Shown here one piece after another: positions 1 through 15,000 of a stretch of 64,000 bases of DNA. This DNA is from Heterocephalus glaber (lineage: Eukaryota > Chordata > Mammalia > Rodentia > Bathyergidae), in the NCBI RefSeq assembly GCF_000247695.1, contig NW_004624752.1, positions 512,831 to 576,830 of the forward strand, read 5' to 3'. The number at the start of each line of letters is the position of its first letter. Positions within the stretch are counted from its first letter, which is position 1. The notes under the pieces were generated by a model, which ran no database searches, was not told the origin of the DNA, and saw only the letters and a list, made by a program, of their open reading frames with translations. The position numbers and the translations under genes are program-made.

Positions 1-566
1 CTGGCCTCGGCCACTGTGCATGTGGCCCCTCTGCTGTACCCACCTGCCTCTCTAGTTGCTCCATGCACAGCCCTCCTCAGGGAGGCCTCCATGGGCCCCT
101 ACACACCCTGTCACCCCCAAGTCCTGGGGTAGCCAGTGTCAAAATAGCTGGCTGATATCCATCTCCCTTAACCAGGGGCTCTAGGTGCCCAGGTCTGGCT
201 GCCACTTGACCTCACTCCAGGAGGGATCTGCTAGATGCTAGCTCTTCCCAGGCAGCTGTCCCCACCCTGGTCCTGGGTTGCCTTGGTTGACAGGAGGACA
301 AGGGGGAGGGAAGGCAAAGGGGCTGGAGCTCTGGGACTGCAGGGAGCCTGGCCAGACGTGGGGCTGCCCCTTCCCTAGAGGATCTCGGCTGTCACCATCC
401 AAAAATAGTGTGTATCTGTGGGCAAGTGTATGTACCAGGGCTGGGCCATGCTGCCAGTGGGCACAGACAAGGACAGCTGTGTGTGTGGGGGTGTTCTGCT
501 AACCGGGGGGAGGTGAGCCCTACAGCCTCTGTGTGCCTCCAATTCTGCCCAATGCCCTGCCCCTAG
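1..566. other. MAPK12 intron 2, partial
   Basis: This stretch precedes the first recognisable MAPK12 exon. It shows no MAPK12 exon 1 or 2 coding sequence (glycine loop or catalytic-lysine region) in any frame, so the first 85 or so residues of the kinase lie left of the window. I see no repeat or other gene in it. Confidence 0.7.
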
Positions 567-4802
<4,236 letters not shown>

Positions 4803-5210
4803 AGACCTCTGGGTGGCACGGACGCCCTAGGGACCTGGCCAGGGGCCTCACCCCTTAGCCCTCCTTCCCCGAAAGAGGAACCCTGGTTACCACCTGACCT
4901 TGCCTGGGCTTGGAGAGGCGGAGTAGACCCTCCATCTGTGGACTCTCCTGGTCCTTGTTCCACTTTCTACACAGGACCCCTGCCTACCTGGGCTGGCCTC
5001 TGGCCCCTGGGCCGGTCGCCCCCTCTGCCAGGACACAGCAGAAAGCCTTAGGGGTGGCAGGGCTGGGAGAAGAAAGGACAGGGAAGGCTCAGGGCACCGA
5101 CTCGGACACTGGCTCTCCTGGTGTGTGTGTGGGGGGGGCACTGTGGACACTCCTGCGCCCCAGCCTGGAGTGTAAACTAGCCTTTTGCTGTGCCCACCTG
5201 ACTGGAAGAA

Positions 5211-5216
5211 AATAAA
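5211..5216 (+). terminator. MAPK12 poly(A) signal
   Basis: A canonical AATAAA 409 bp after the MAPK12 stop. The sequence turns CpG-rich soon after, so this is the likely 3' end of the transcript. Confidence 0.85.
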
Positions 5217-5289
5217 CCCTTCTGTAGACTTCCCACTCTGGCTGTGTGGCTTGACGCCTTGGCACTGCTCCGCCCAGCTAACACCTGCA

Positions 5290-6690
5290 CCAAGGAGGCG
5301 GCCGGGCCTCAGCTCCTGAGCTCCGGAGCTCGCCTTCTCTGGGGGTCAGGAAGTCGGTGCCTCCCCGCCCCCTTCCAGTGGGCCTTCAGCCACCACCCTA
5401 AGGCGCCGCCCCTCCTTTCCTGTGTGTGGGGCGACCTCCTCTAACTCCGGCCTACCGCCCAAGCTAGCCTTGGCACCTGGAGCCCGACCCAGGGGTGGCG
5501 CAGGGGGAGAAGACTGCGGCCCACGGAACTATCGGCTCCTCCCACATCGAGGCTCCGGGGTAGGGAGGGGACAAACTCAGCCTCCTAACGATGGCGCCCA
5601 GGGGCGGGTCCTGTACTCCCTGGTCACGCCCCGGGCGGTACCGGCGAGCGCACGGCACCCCCCTCCAGGTCATTCGAGGCCTCGCAGGCTCGGTGGGGAC
5701 AGACCGAGGGCGGGGGCGGGCGGGCAGTCTGAGGCCCCCAGCCGGGAGTCCTAGTGCGCAGGCGCAAAGTCGGCGGGATCTTCGGTCCTCTGGTCCCACG
5801 TTCCGCCCTGCGTGACACGTGGCCCTGGGTGCCCAGTCCTCGCGTGATCTAGCTGCTTCGGGAGCGTACGCTGAGCCTCAGGACCTGGCACGCGCCGGGA
5901 GCCGGGCGGGGCGGGGCCGGTGGCCGGATTTTGACGTGAGCTTCTTGTGGGGTACAGCACAGTCGCCGCCAAGAGGCCTTTCCCCAAAGCCTCGCGGTGT
6001 CGGATGTGGCCTCGGGTCGCCTCGCACTAAGGCTGCACGGTGCACCTTCCATCCTCTCCATGAGGGGCTCTGTCCCCTACCCTGCGTCCGGTCTCCGGCC
6101 CTGTCCCGCCTCTGCCTTCCTCCTGACTCACCGGTTTTTCGGTCTGGGGTCTTCCTAGCGCCCGAGTCGCTCCCCGGCTGTCCCTTCCTAAAGCCTGGGG
6201 TGGCCCTGCGGTGCTGACCCCATCTGGGCCGGTTAGCCTTCCCATCCCCGCTCCCCTGCGCACTGTCTGGTCCCGACCCCTCCTGAGCCCTGGCCCGGTG
6301 GCTCCCGGGGCCACCTTGCACCCCGCGGACGCCTGGGGCGGATGAACTCGGAGACAGCTCCCCAGGCTTCCATCCCCAGGGAGCCCTGGTCGAGGACCCG
6401 CGGGGCGGAGTCGTCTGGAGTCTTTCCTGGAGGGCGGCGCGCCGAGGGGCGGGGCGGCGCTCGGGGGACTGGGCGGGATCTGAGTGCAGACCCGGAAGCT
6501 ACGCGGGTGATCTCAGGGCGCCCTGGGACTGTGTTCTCGCTGGCACCGTTTCCGGGCATCGTCACAGCCATATCCCAGGCTTTGATCTGTCCCCGGGCTG
6601 CGAGGGGACTGGGGACAGGCAGTGCAGTCACCTGCCGGCGGAGGGCGTGCTATCCCAGAGAACAGTAGCGCGCAGTGACCACGGTCTAGC
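5290..6690 (+). promoter_or_regulatory. CpG-rich promoter region of HDAC10
   Basis: About 1.4 kb with high GC and many CpGs between the MAPK12 poly(A) signal and the HDAC10 start codon, with several GC-box-like GGGCGG strings (for example near 5710 and 5910). It presumably holds the HDAC10 transcription start and 5' UTR. I see no convincing coding sequence; the open frames here look like GC-driven artefacts. Confidence 0.7.
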
Positions 6691-6691
6691 T

Positions 6692-9600
6692 ATGGGGACT
6701 GCTCTCGTGTATCACGAGGACATGATGGCCACTCGGCTGCTCTGGGACAAGTAAGTGTGACCTAGTCGGGGTAGGGCCGCAGAGGGGACAGTGGACACTG
6801 AGAGTTCTGTCTGTCCCAGCTCGGAGTGCAAGATCGAGTGTCCTGAGCGCCTGGCAGCAGCCCTGGGCAGCCTCCGGCAGTGTGGCCTGGAGCAGAGGTG
6901 CCTGCATTTGGCAGCCCGAGAAGCCACGGAAGCAGAGCTGGGCCTGGTGCACAGGTCAGAGGAACCCATGAGCACCTGCTGAAGCAGCCCTTCCCACGTG
7001 TGCCTCTTTCACCATTGGGAGGAGCCTGGGTTCTGGGCTAGAGGGAGCAATGGTGGGTGGGCACTGGCACTGGGAACCCAATCCCTCCTCTGCCCCCTGT
7101 GCCTATTGGTGACCTGCCTGCTTGTTTGCCTTTCTCCAGCCCAGAGTATGTGGCCCTGGTTCGGAGGACCCAGACTCTGGGAACAGAGGAGCTCCAGGCA
7201 CTTTCTGGACAGTTCGATGCTGTCTACTTCCACCCGGTGTGTCTCTGGGGTACCCCTGTACATGCTCACCCATCCAGATATGCATCCATGTTCCTGTGTC
7301 ACCTCATTGCTGACAGCCTGCCTGCCTGTGTCCTCTTGGTCATGTCTGTGACAATGCCCTGCAAGCTCTGCTTGCTGCTACTGCCAGAGCTCCCGGGTCA
7401 GCCTAACCTGTTGTGCTTGGCAGTTGGTGACCTACAGCTTGTCACAGGCAGAGCAGGCAGCAGCTAACCTGTACCCCTATCCCACAGAGCACATTTCACT
7501 GTGCCCGCCTGGCTGTGGGTGCTGTGCTGCAGCTGGTGGATGCTGTGCTGACTGGAGGCTCGAACAATGGGCTTGCCCTGGTGAGGTACGCATGACCCAG
7601 CTCACCTGGCTGCCTCGCGTGAGTGGCCCTGTGAGGGACAGGATGACCTTGCTGTGCCCCATACTCCACTCTCATCCCCAGGCCTCCTGGGCACCACAGC
7701 CAGAGGGCAGCTGCCAATGGATTTTGCGTGTTTAACAATGTGGCTATAGCAGCTGAACATGCCAAGCGGAAACATGGGTTGCACAGGTGTGTGCCAGGCT
7801 CACTGCAAAGGTGGGGGGACCTGGGCCTGCCAGGCAGTGGTGGACGAATCCAGCCCCTTCCCATCCTGGCTGGGCTTCAGCCTGGAGGTGAGAGGTCCCA
7901 CCTTTCCATGACCCCCAGTGCTGTCTGAACCTAGGGTTCTCATTGTTGACTGGGATATCCACCACGGCCAGGGCATCCAGTATATCTTCGAAGATGACCC
8001 CAGGTGAGCTGAGTTTAGGACATGACCCTTCCCTGAAACCCTTTTTGGTGTGACCGAGAAAAACCCAAATCGGGAGACAGCCATGGGGTGAGGGGTCAGG
8101 GTTCTTTAGAAGTCATGGAGTGGCCAAGGGTTCTGACCTCTGGCCTGGCCGGCTTTCGACAGTGTCCTTTACTTCTCCTGGCACCGCTATGAGCACGGAC
8201 GCTTCTGGCCCTTCCTTCCAGAGTCAGATGCAGACACTGTCGGGCAGGGACAGGGCCGTGGCTTCACTGTCAACTTGCCCTGGAACCAGGTGCCCACCCT
8301 AGACCCAGGACCCTCCACCCAGTCCACCTGCCCGGCTGTACCTCTCCTGTCCCCTAGCTCCAGGCCTCCAGAATGTAGCCTGGTGCATCCCACTAGATCC
8401 CCCCAGAGCTTGAGTCCCTGAGGGTAAAGACCCAACTAGCAGGGCTCCCTGCTGATGCCTCCCCTCTGCCATGCTGCAGGTTGGGATGGGCAATGCTGAC
8501 TACCTGGCTGCCTTCCTGCACGTGCTGCTCCCACTGGCCTTTGAGGTGACTGTGTGCTGGATGTCCTCCAGAGCAGGGGGCCTCATCCTGCCCGGAGTCC
8601 TACTGTGAAGGCAGGAGAAGGGCTGTGAGCCTCTCTGTCAGTGGATGGCAGACCGCTGAGGGCTGGAGTCTCAGGAAGGGGTAGCCTGACAGGGAGGCCT
8701 TCCTGCTACCCAGGCTCCAGCCTCTTTCTTGCCTTCCCACCCCTAGTTTGACCCTGAGCTGGTGCTGATCTCGGCAGGATTTGACTCTGCCACTGGGGAC
8801 CCAGAGGTGAGGGCCTGGCCTGGCTGGGGGCCCCTCTGGCGTTCTGGGCCCACAGCCCCCTCACACATGGCTCTGGTTCCAGGGACAGATGCAGGCCACA
8901 CCAGAATGCTTTGCCCACCTCACACAGCTGCTGCAGGTGCTGGCTGGTGGCCGTGTCTGCGCAGTGTTGGAGGTGACTACAGGGGACAGCTGGAGGGTGC
9001 CTGGGCCATAGGGGTGGGGTACCCTGTCCCGAGCAGTGAGCCCACCCCAGGGAAGCTCCTCCCCTTCCTGTCTCCACTCTCCTCCCAGGGTGGCTACCAC
9101 CTGGAGTCCCTGGCACAGTCAGTGTGCATGACGGTACGGTCGCTGCTGGGTGACCCTGTGCCTGTCCTGTTGGGGCCCATGGCGCCATGTCAGAGGTGAG
9201 AATGGTGGAGGGTGGAAAAGCCTGGAGTATGAGGCAGGCTCCGCTCCCCACTCTGCTTCTCCCTACAGTGCTCTGGAGTCCATCCAAAATGTCCGGGCAG
9301 CCCAGGCCCCTCACTGGAAGAGCCTCCAGCAGCAAGGTCAGCACAACCTAGGCCTGGGCTGGTGGCTCCCACCTCAGGTTCTTATACAGTGACCTTGACT
9401 CTGACCTTCCCCTAGATATGGCCCCAGTACTGAGTCCCAGCACCCACTCCCCAGAGGGGAGGCCCCTGCTGCCGCTGCCTGGGGATCCTGTATGTAAGGC
9501 AGAGGCAGAGGTGGCATCGCTGAGCTTCCTCCTGGATCAGCAGCACTTCCACCCCACACCCCCTGTTCGAATGGCTGTTGCCCTGACTGCTCCAGACACT

Positions 9601-11625
9601 GCCCTGTCCCTGTCCCCTGATGTGCTTCGTCAGGAGGGATCAGCCCCGAAGTGGGAGACAGAAGCCTGGGCCAGGTGGGCAGGGCAGGCTGGGGAGGGTG
9701 CTATGAGCATGTGTGTGCCTGTGCTTGTGTAACTGATGTGCTGTCACCTGGTGTCTGGTGTCCTTCTGGCCTGCCCATCACAGGCCACATGAGTCCCTGG
9801 CCCAGGATGAGGCCCTCACTGCACTTGGGAAGCTCCTGTACCTCTTAAATGGGATTCTGGATGGGAAGGTAGGATTGCTGGGGAGGGGCTGGGGCAGCTG
9901 TGCACCCAGGAGGGCTGTGTTTGCAGACCACAGGGACGTGTTACCTCGATCTCAGAACAGTCCAGGGAACTGCTCTTTGACAGAGAGGGAAAGTGGATAA
10001 TCTCATCTTTGGTTTTAAGCACCTTGTTTACAGAAATGGAGTGATTTGACCTCAGAGTGTAAGAGAAAGTCAGTAACAGTAATGCATGTAGTTAGGGAGT
10101 AAATTGGGTGTGGTGGCTCATGCTGTAATCCCAGCACTCTGAAGCAATTTAGTGAGACCCTCCATCTCAAAATAAAATACACGGGGCTGGGAATGTAGCT
10201 CAGTGAATGGGTCTCTTTATCTGGTTTGGGAGTTGGCTGTTACCAAACCCACAGGTAAGCAGTGGAGTCGCATCCACTCCAGCACCTGCTGCAGCAGCCA
10301 CCTTGCACGTGGCCATTCGGCGAGGTCTGTCTCTCGGAGCCCAGAGGTGAGTCTCCATTGGCCCATGGGTGCCCTTTCCCTGAATGCCACATGGAGGGTC
10401 CTGGGAATGTACTCTGGGCAGTGTGAACCACAGCCTGGCCTTGGTTGACTCTTGCTCAGGGTTTTTTGTGTGGTACTGGGAGAGCTGGATCGGCCACTGG
10501 ACCTTCCTGATGATGGGTATGACTCTTAGGTCACATATCCCTCACTGTACAGGGGGATGGGCTTGTGACAGTGTTGTGACTGCAGGCCCCTGTGGGTGGG
10601 GCACTGTTAGTACAGAATTCGATCTTCCTCAGCTGGTGTTTGGGAGGGGCCACTGCGGGTAACACAAGGCCAGAGGGTCACAGCACCCTGCCCTGCCTCT
10701 TTCTACTGGTGGCCTTGAGTTCTCCTCTACTGTCCATGCTCACACATATGTGAATGTGTCCCTGATCCTCTCTCCCTGGAAGGAGGATTCTGTGGCTGAA
10801 CATCCGGGGCAAGGAAGTAGTCACACTGTCCATGTTCCATGTCTCCATGCCACTGCCAGGGGTAAGTGGCTGTTTGTGTGTTGGGGGGCAGGTACTCCCT
10901 GGCATGGTCAGGAGCACCCACAATGCCCTGGTCCCTCCTGCTCCCTGCTTGGACTCCAGGGACTCTGAGACTGGGAAGTGGGGTGGCAGAAGCCAGCAGA
11001 AAAGCGTCCCCTAGATGAGGGGGTTGGGCTCTACCGCTGTCTCCACAGACGACTGGAGGGTTCCTGAGCTGCGTCTTGGGCCTGGTGCTGCCCATGGCTT
11101 ATGGCTTCCAGCCTGACCTGGTGCTGGTGGCGCTGGGGCCTGACCATCGCCTCCAGGACCCCCAGGCTGCTCTCCTGGCTGGAGTGCTCCGGGTGCCGGC
11201 GGGGGGCCGAGTCCTGGTCCTCCTTGAGGAGGTGCGCCGGGAAGGGTGGAAGGCTGTGTGTGGGTGTTGGGAAGAACCAGGGACTCACTGTCCCCGCCTC
11301 CTGTCTGGCCCAGGAATCTGCACCCGAACTTGCGCGGGCCCTAGCCCAGGCGTTGAATGGAGAGGCGCTACCCAGCCTGCGCCCTTTCTCTACGGCCTCT
11401 CCAGAGGACCTCCAGGCCTTGAGGAGCCTGCGAGCGCAGCTGCAGCCGCGGTGGGAGATGCTGCGGGTGGCGGCCTCAGAGCCCGTGCAGAGGCGCGGAG
11501 ACTCCGAGCCTAGCGGTTCTGAGCTCCTTCTGGAACCTCCTTCCGGGCCGCCCACCCCGGGAGTGCCGCGCCGTCAGTTCCTGGGGGCCTCGGCCCCGCC
11601 CGCGCCCCGCCCAGCCCATCAGTAA
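6692..11625 (+). CDS. HDAC10: Histone deacetylase 10 (polyamine deacetylase)
   Basis: Coding exons: 6692-6750, 6820-6954, 7140-7236, 7488-7585, 7682-7786, 7935-8003, 8163-8289, 8480-8545, 8747-8806, 8883-8972, 9089-9195, 9269-9336, 9416-9674, 9784-9868, 10255-10346, 10460-10516, 10783-10861, 11049-11231, 11314-11625. They total 716 codons (715 residues; human 669). This class IIb enzyme removes acetyl from N8-acetylspermidine. The N-terminal catalytic domain carries RPPGHH (7682 exon), the zinc ligands in DWDIHHGQ (7935 exon) and SAGFD (8747 exon), and the gate Glu plus Tyr in LEGGYH (8972/9089 junction). A C-terminal pseudo-deacetylase domain begins about exon 14. Two oddities: the substrate-gate motif reads S-E-C-K rather than P-E-C-E, and the C-terminus runs about 45 residues past the usual end. 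Confidence 0.97.
10104..10210 (+). repeat. B1-dID-like SINE
   Basis: A B1-like half (TGTGGTGGCTCATGC...) with an internal deletion, followed by an ID-like half (GGGCTGGGAATGTAGCTCAG). It ends about 45 bp before the splice acceptor of the HDAC10 exon at 10255. Confidence 0.75.
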
Positions 11626-11648
11626 ACGTCCATTATTGGACGTCCATT

Positions 11649-11654
11649 AAATAA
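11649..11654 (+). terminator. HDAC10 poly(A) signal
   Basis: AATAAA only 24 bp after the HDAC10 stop codon, implying a 3' UTR of roughly 40-50 nt. Confidence 0.8.
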
Positions 11655-11659
11655 AGGAG

Positions 11660-12095
11660 GCATCCGACTCCGCTTCCTTCATTGCGCCGGCGCGGGGCCT
11701 CGGCCTACCCTGGGCCGGAAGTCCGCCTGCCTTGCGGCGTAGTTCCTGTGCGCCTGAGCTGGCGGCCGGGCCGTCGCTTAGCTGTGACGCCAAGGTGGCG
11801 GGAGAGTGAAGCGGGCCTTTCCAGCGTAAGGCCCGGCGTTGGGCTGGTGTGCGGGTCCGACCCGCGGACCCCGCTGCAGCGTCCCGTCCTGCGCCAGCCC
11901 CGAGCGGCCCCGAGTGTGTGCGAGGCCAGCACGTACAGCCCGCGCGTAGTCGCGTCTGTGGCTTCGCTCGTCGCGGTCGGCGACCCCTAAGGTGACGGAC
12001 TGCGGGACTAGAGGGCGGGCACGTCCTGAGCCGCGGGGCTCCGGTGAGGAGGTCGCCTGCCCTCGGCCGCCCGCTCCTCCTGCCTCCGGGGCGTG
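11660..12095 (+). promoter_or_regulatory. CpG-rich TUBGCP6 promoter and 5' UTR
   Basis: About 435 bp of CpG-dense sequence separate the HDAC10 poly(A) signal from the TUBGCP6 start codon. The TUBGCP6 core promoter must lie here, so the two genes are nearly abutting. Confidence 0.75.
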
Positions 12096-15000
12096 ATGGC
12101 CAGCATCACCCAGCTGTTCGACGACTTGTGCGAGGCCCTCCTGCCCGCTGCGCAGCCTCGCCCGGGGCAACGCAGCGTAGACCGCAAGAGGACCAAGCAG
12201 AGCCTCAAGAGGGTCGCCTACAATGCGCTCTTCACAAACCTTTTCCAAGAGGACGCTCGCCCGCTGCAGTCCGACTTGTCAAAGCTCCCAGTGAGAAACA
12301 AGGTCCTCATGCTGTCCTTCGACCTGAGAGTGGGCGGCCTGGGCCCCGAGGCCGACCGCTTGGAGGAGCTGGTGGAGGGGCTGGAGGCCGCCCCTTGCTG
12401 TCCGCTGCTGGAGGTGGGGTCCGTGTTGACCCTCTTGGTTCAGCTAGCAGGGAGTGGCCCGCCTCAAATCCTGCAAAGAAAACGGGACTATTTCTTTAAC
12501 AACAAGCACGCAGGGAGAAACGTTCCTTACAGTGGTTACGACTGCTGTGATCTGAGCGTGTTTGAAATGGATGTTCAGTCCTTCATCTCCAGAGAGGAGC
12601 ATTTGTGTCACAGCATGATCCAGGAAACACTTCAGGTGATGGAGGCGGCTCCAGGCACCGCCCTGCCCACTGTTGGTCTCTTCTCATTTGGTGACCCCTG
12701 TGGTGACAGGTTTGAGAGAGACACCCGGGTCTCGCTCTTTGGTGCCCTTGTGCACAGCCGCACTTACGACATGGATGTTCGACTGGACTTTCCTCCTGTG
12801 CCAGACAGCGCAGACCTCTCTGGACTGGCCATTAAGGTAGTGTTTGTTTTTCCTTCTTCCTCTCCAAGGGAGTGGAAAATGCCGTCTTTGTCCTTTCTTG
12901 TATCCTAGTAAAGGTAGAGCAGCTCCAGTCCAGGTCTCCAGGTGGCTGGGCTGTCCCAAGGCAGAGCTGCTGAGAGGGCATGGAGACACCGACCCAGGGA
13001 TGTGCTACCCCCATTGCAGGCCAAAGCCTTTTACCTAATCCACCAGGCATGTTGTTAAGTCTGCTCTTCTGCCTTCTAGAGCGGCTGTTTAAGTTAATTA
13101 AAAGAGGAAGTCTATTGGTTAATTGCAGAAGCCATATTTCACCCACATGTGACAAAGATACTTGTTTATGGTATACGTGCAATTTAGTCTACTGTTTCTT
13201 ATAACATGGGGTGCTGTTCTCAGTTGAGTAAATTGTTATTTGTATTTATTGCTTTGTAGAAGTCATTAAAAGGATACGTTACGGTTGAGTGGGCCCACTA
13301 TGTAGTTCAGACTCGCCTTGAACACATTATGTAGCTCAGGCTGGCCTTGAACTTGCGGCAGTCCTCCTGCCTCAGCCCCTGAGTGCTAGGATTACAGGTG
13401 TGTGCCACCACACCTGGCTAAGGGTATACTGTTACTAGTCATTTCCTTACTGTGAAATGTTTAGTTTATTTTGAAACATAAATAATGCTATAGCAAACAT
13501 CATGGTGTACAGAAATTTTTCTACATCTAGTATGACTTTGTGTTTCCTCAGAATGAAACTTTCAGGTGAAAAATATTTCACTGTAAGGTGTTTAAGCCAG
13601 GTGTGGTTGCTCACACCTGTGATCCCAGGACCTGTGAGGCTGAGACAGGAGGATTGGCATAAGTTTAAGGCCAGCCACAGGTACATAGTGAGATCCTGTC
13701 TCAAAAAAAGTAAAATAAATAAATAAATAAATAAATAAACTCAAAACAGGTAGCCTTAATGTATTACTTTAATTCTGTGATTTATTATGCTATGCATATG
13801 TTCTTGAGAAAAATAGAAAAAATGTTCTGTCAGGGCTGCCCCTCTAGTAAGTGGAAGCATGTGGATAAAGTTCCTGGAATCTATCCTAAATAGGTATTCA
13901 AACAAAGGAATAGATGGAGATTTACTCTTTCCTGTGGTCTCCAGGTCCCTCAGAGCGTGGATCAGTGGGAAGATGAAGGGTTCCAGTCGGCTTCCAATTT
14001 GACTCCTGATTCCCAGTCTGAACCAAGCATGACCCCTGATGTGGACCTGTGGGAAGCTGCGCTCACCTACGAGGTCAGCAAGCGGCGGTGCTGGGAGCGA
14101 ATTGGATGGTGAGCCTTTCTTTGCCTTTCAGTACCCCCAGCCATGCACCCCATGGCAATGTGGAATGCAGGCATTATTGCTTACTCAGTGACTCCAAGCA
14201 GTTGTTTCTGGAAGCTGCTGTGATGGAATCAGGCTGGAAGTTGTAGTAAGCTATTGTGCAACGTTGTCTGAGTCCTGAGAAATGAGAGATGCGGAGGGGA
14301 AGGGAGGTCTCAACTACGCCAGTCCCCTTTGGGGAGCACACTTTCCAGTCAGGGCACTCCTTGCCACCAGGGCTGCTGGTCTGCTGGCTGAGAGCTGCCT
14401 GGCAGGCTGTGGCATGGGATGCTGACCAAGGAGACTTTTGCACATCTAGAAACCTTGCGAGTAGCACTTTCTGCTGGTGATGTTCCAGTTGTAGCAGCCT
14501 TTCCTTAGTTGGCATTTGCAGCTTGGTCCCCATGGAGTGGCTACTCATTCCCTGGGCAGGTTTGAGTCCAGAGGCCTTTGCACTCAAGAGGGACTTCTCA
14601 AGATCTTTGCTGGTTTCTTTTGAAAACTCCCAGAATGGGAGTGGAGGATACACATTTCCTAAATGTTTGATCATGGAGCCCTTTTCAGACCCCATCTGCT
14701 GGTGAGGCTGTGGGAGACCAGTTTAGGGAATACTGAATTGAGTCCAGGCTGGGGCCCCGGGCCCCGCAAGGGATCTCCTGGAGAGGAGCATGTGATGGGA
14801 CAGTTATTAAGCACCTGTATGTGCCTGGCACCATGCCCTGGGGGTATCTTTCCTGGAGGAGGTCACCTCCCTTGGGATTCCTCCAGGGATGGCCAGTGCA
14901 GTACTGTTGGGAGTTGTCTGGCTTTCCAGGGGCTCCTGTGTCTTGTAATTCTCTTTAGGGCATCAGTCCTGTCTTCTTGTGTGCACAAAGCAAATCTAAT

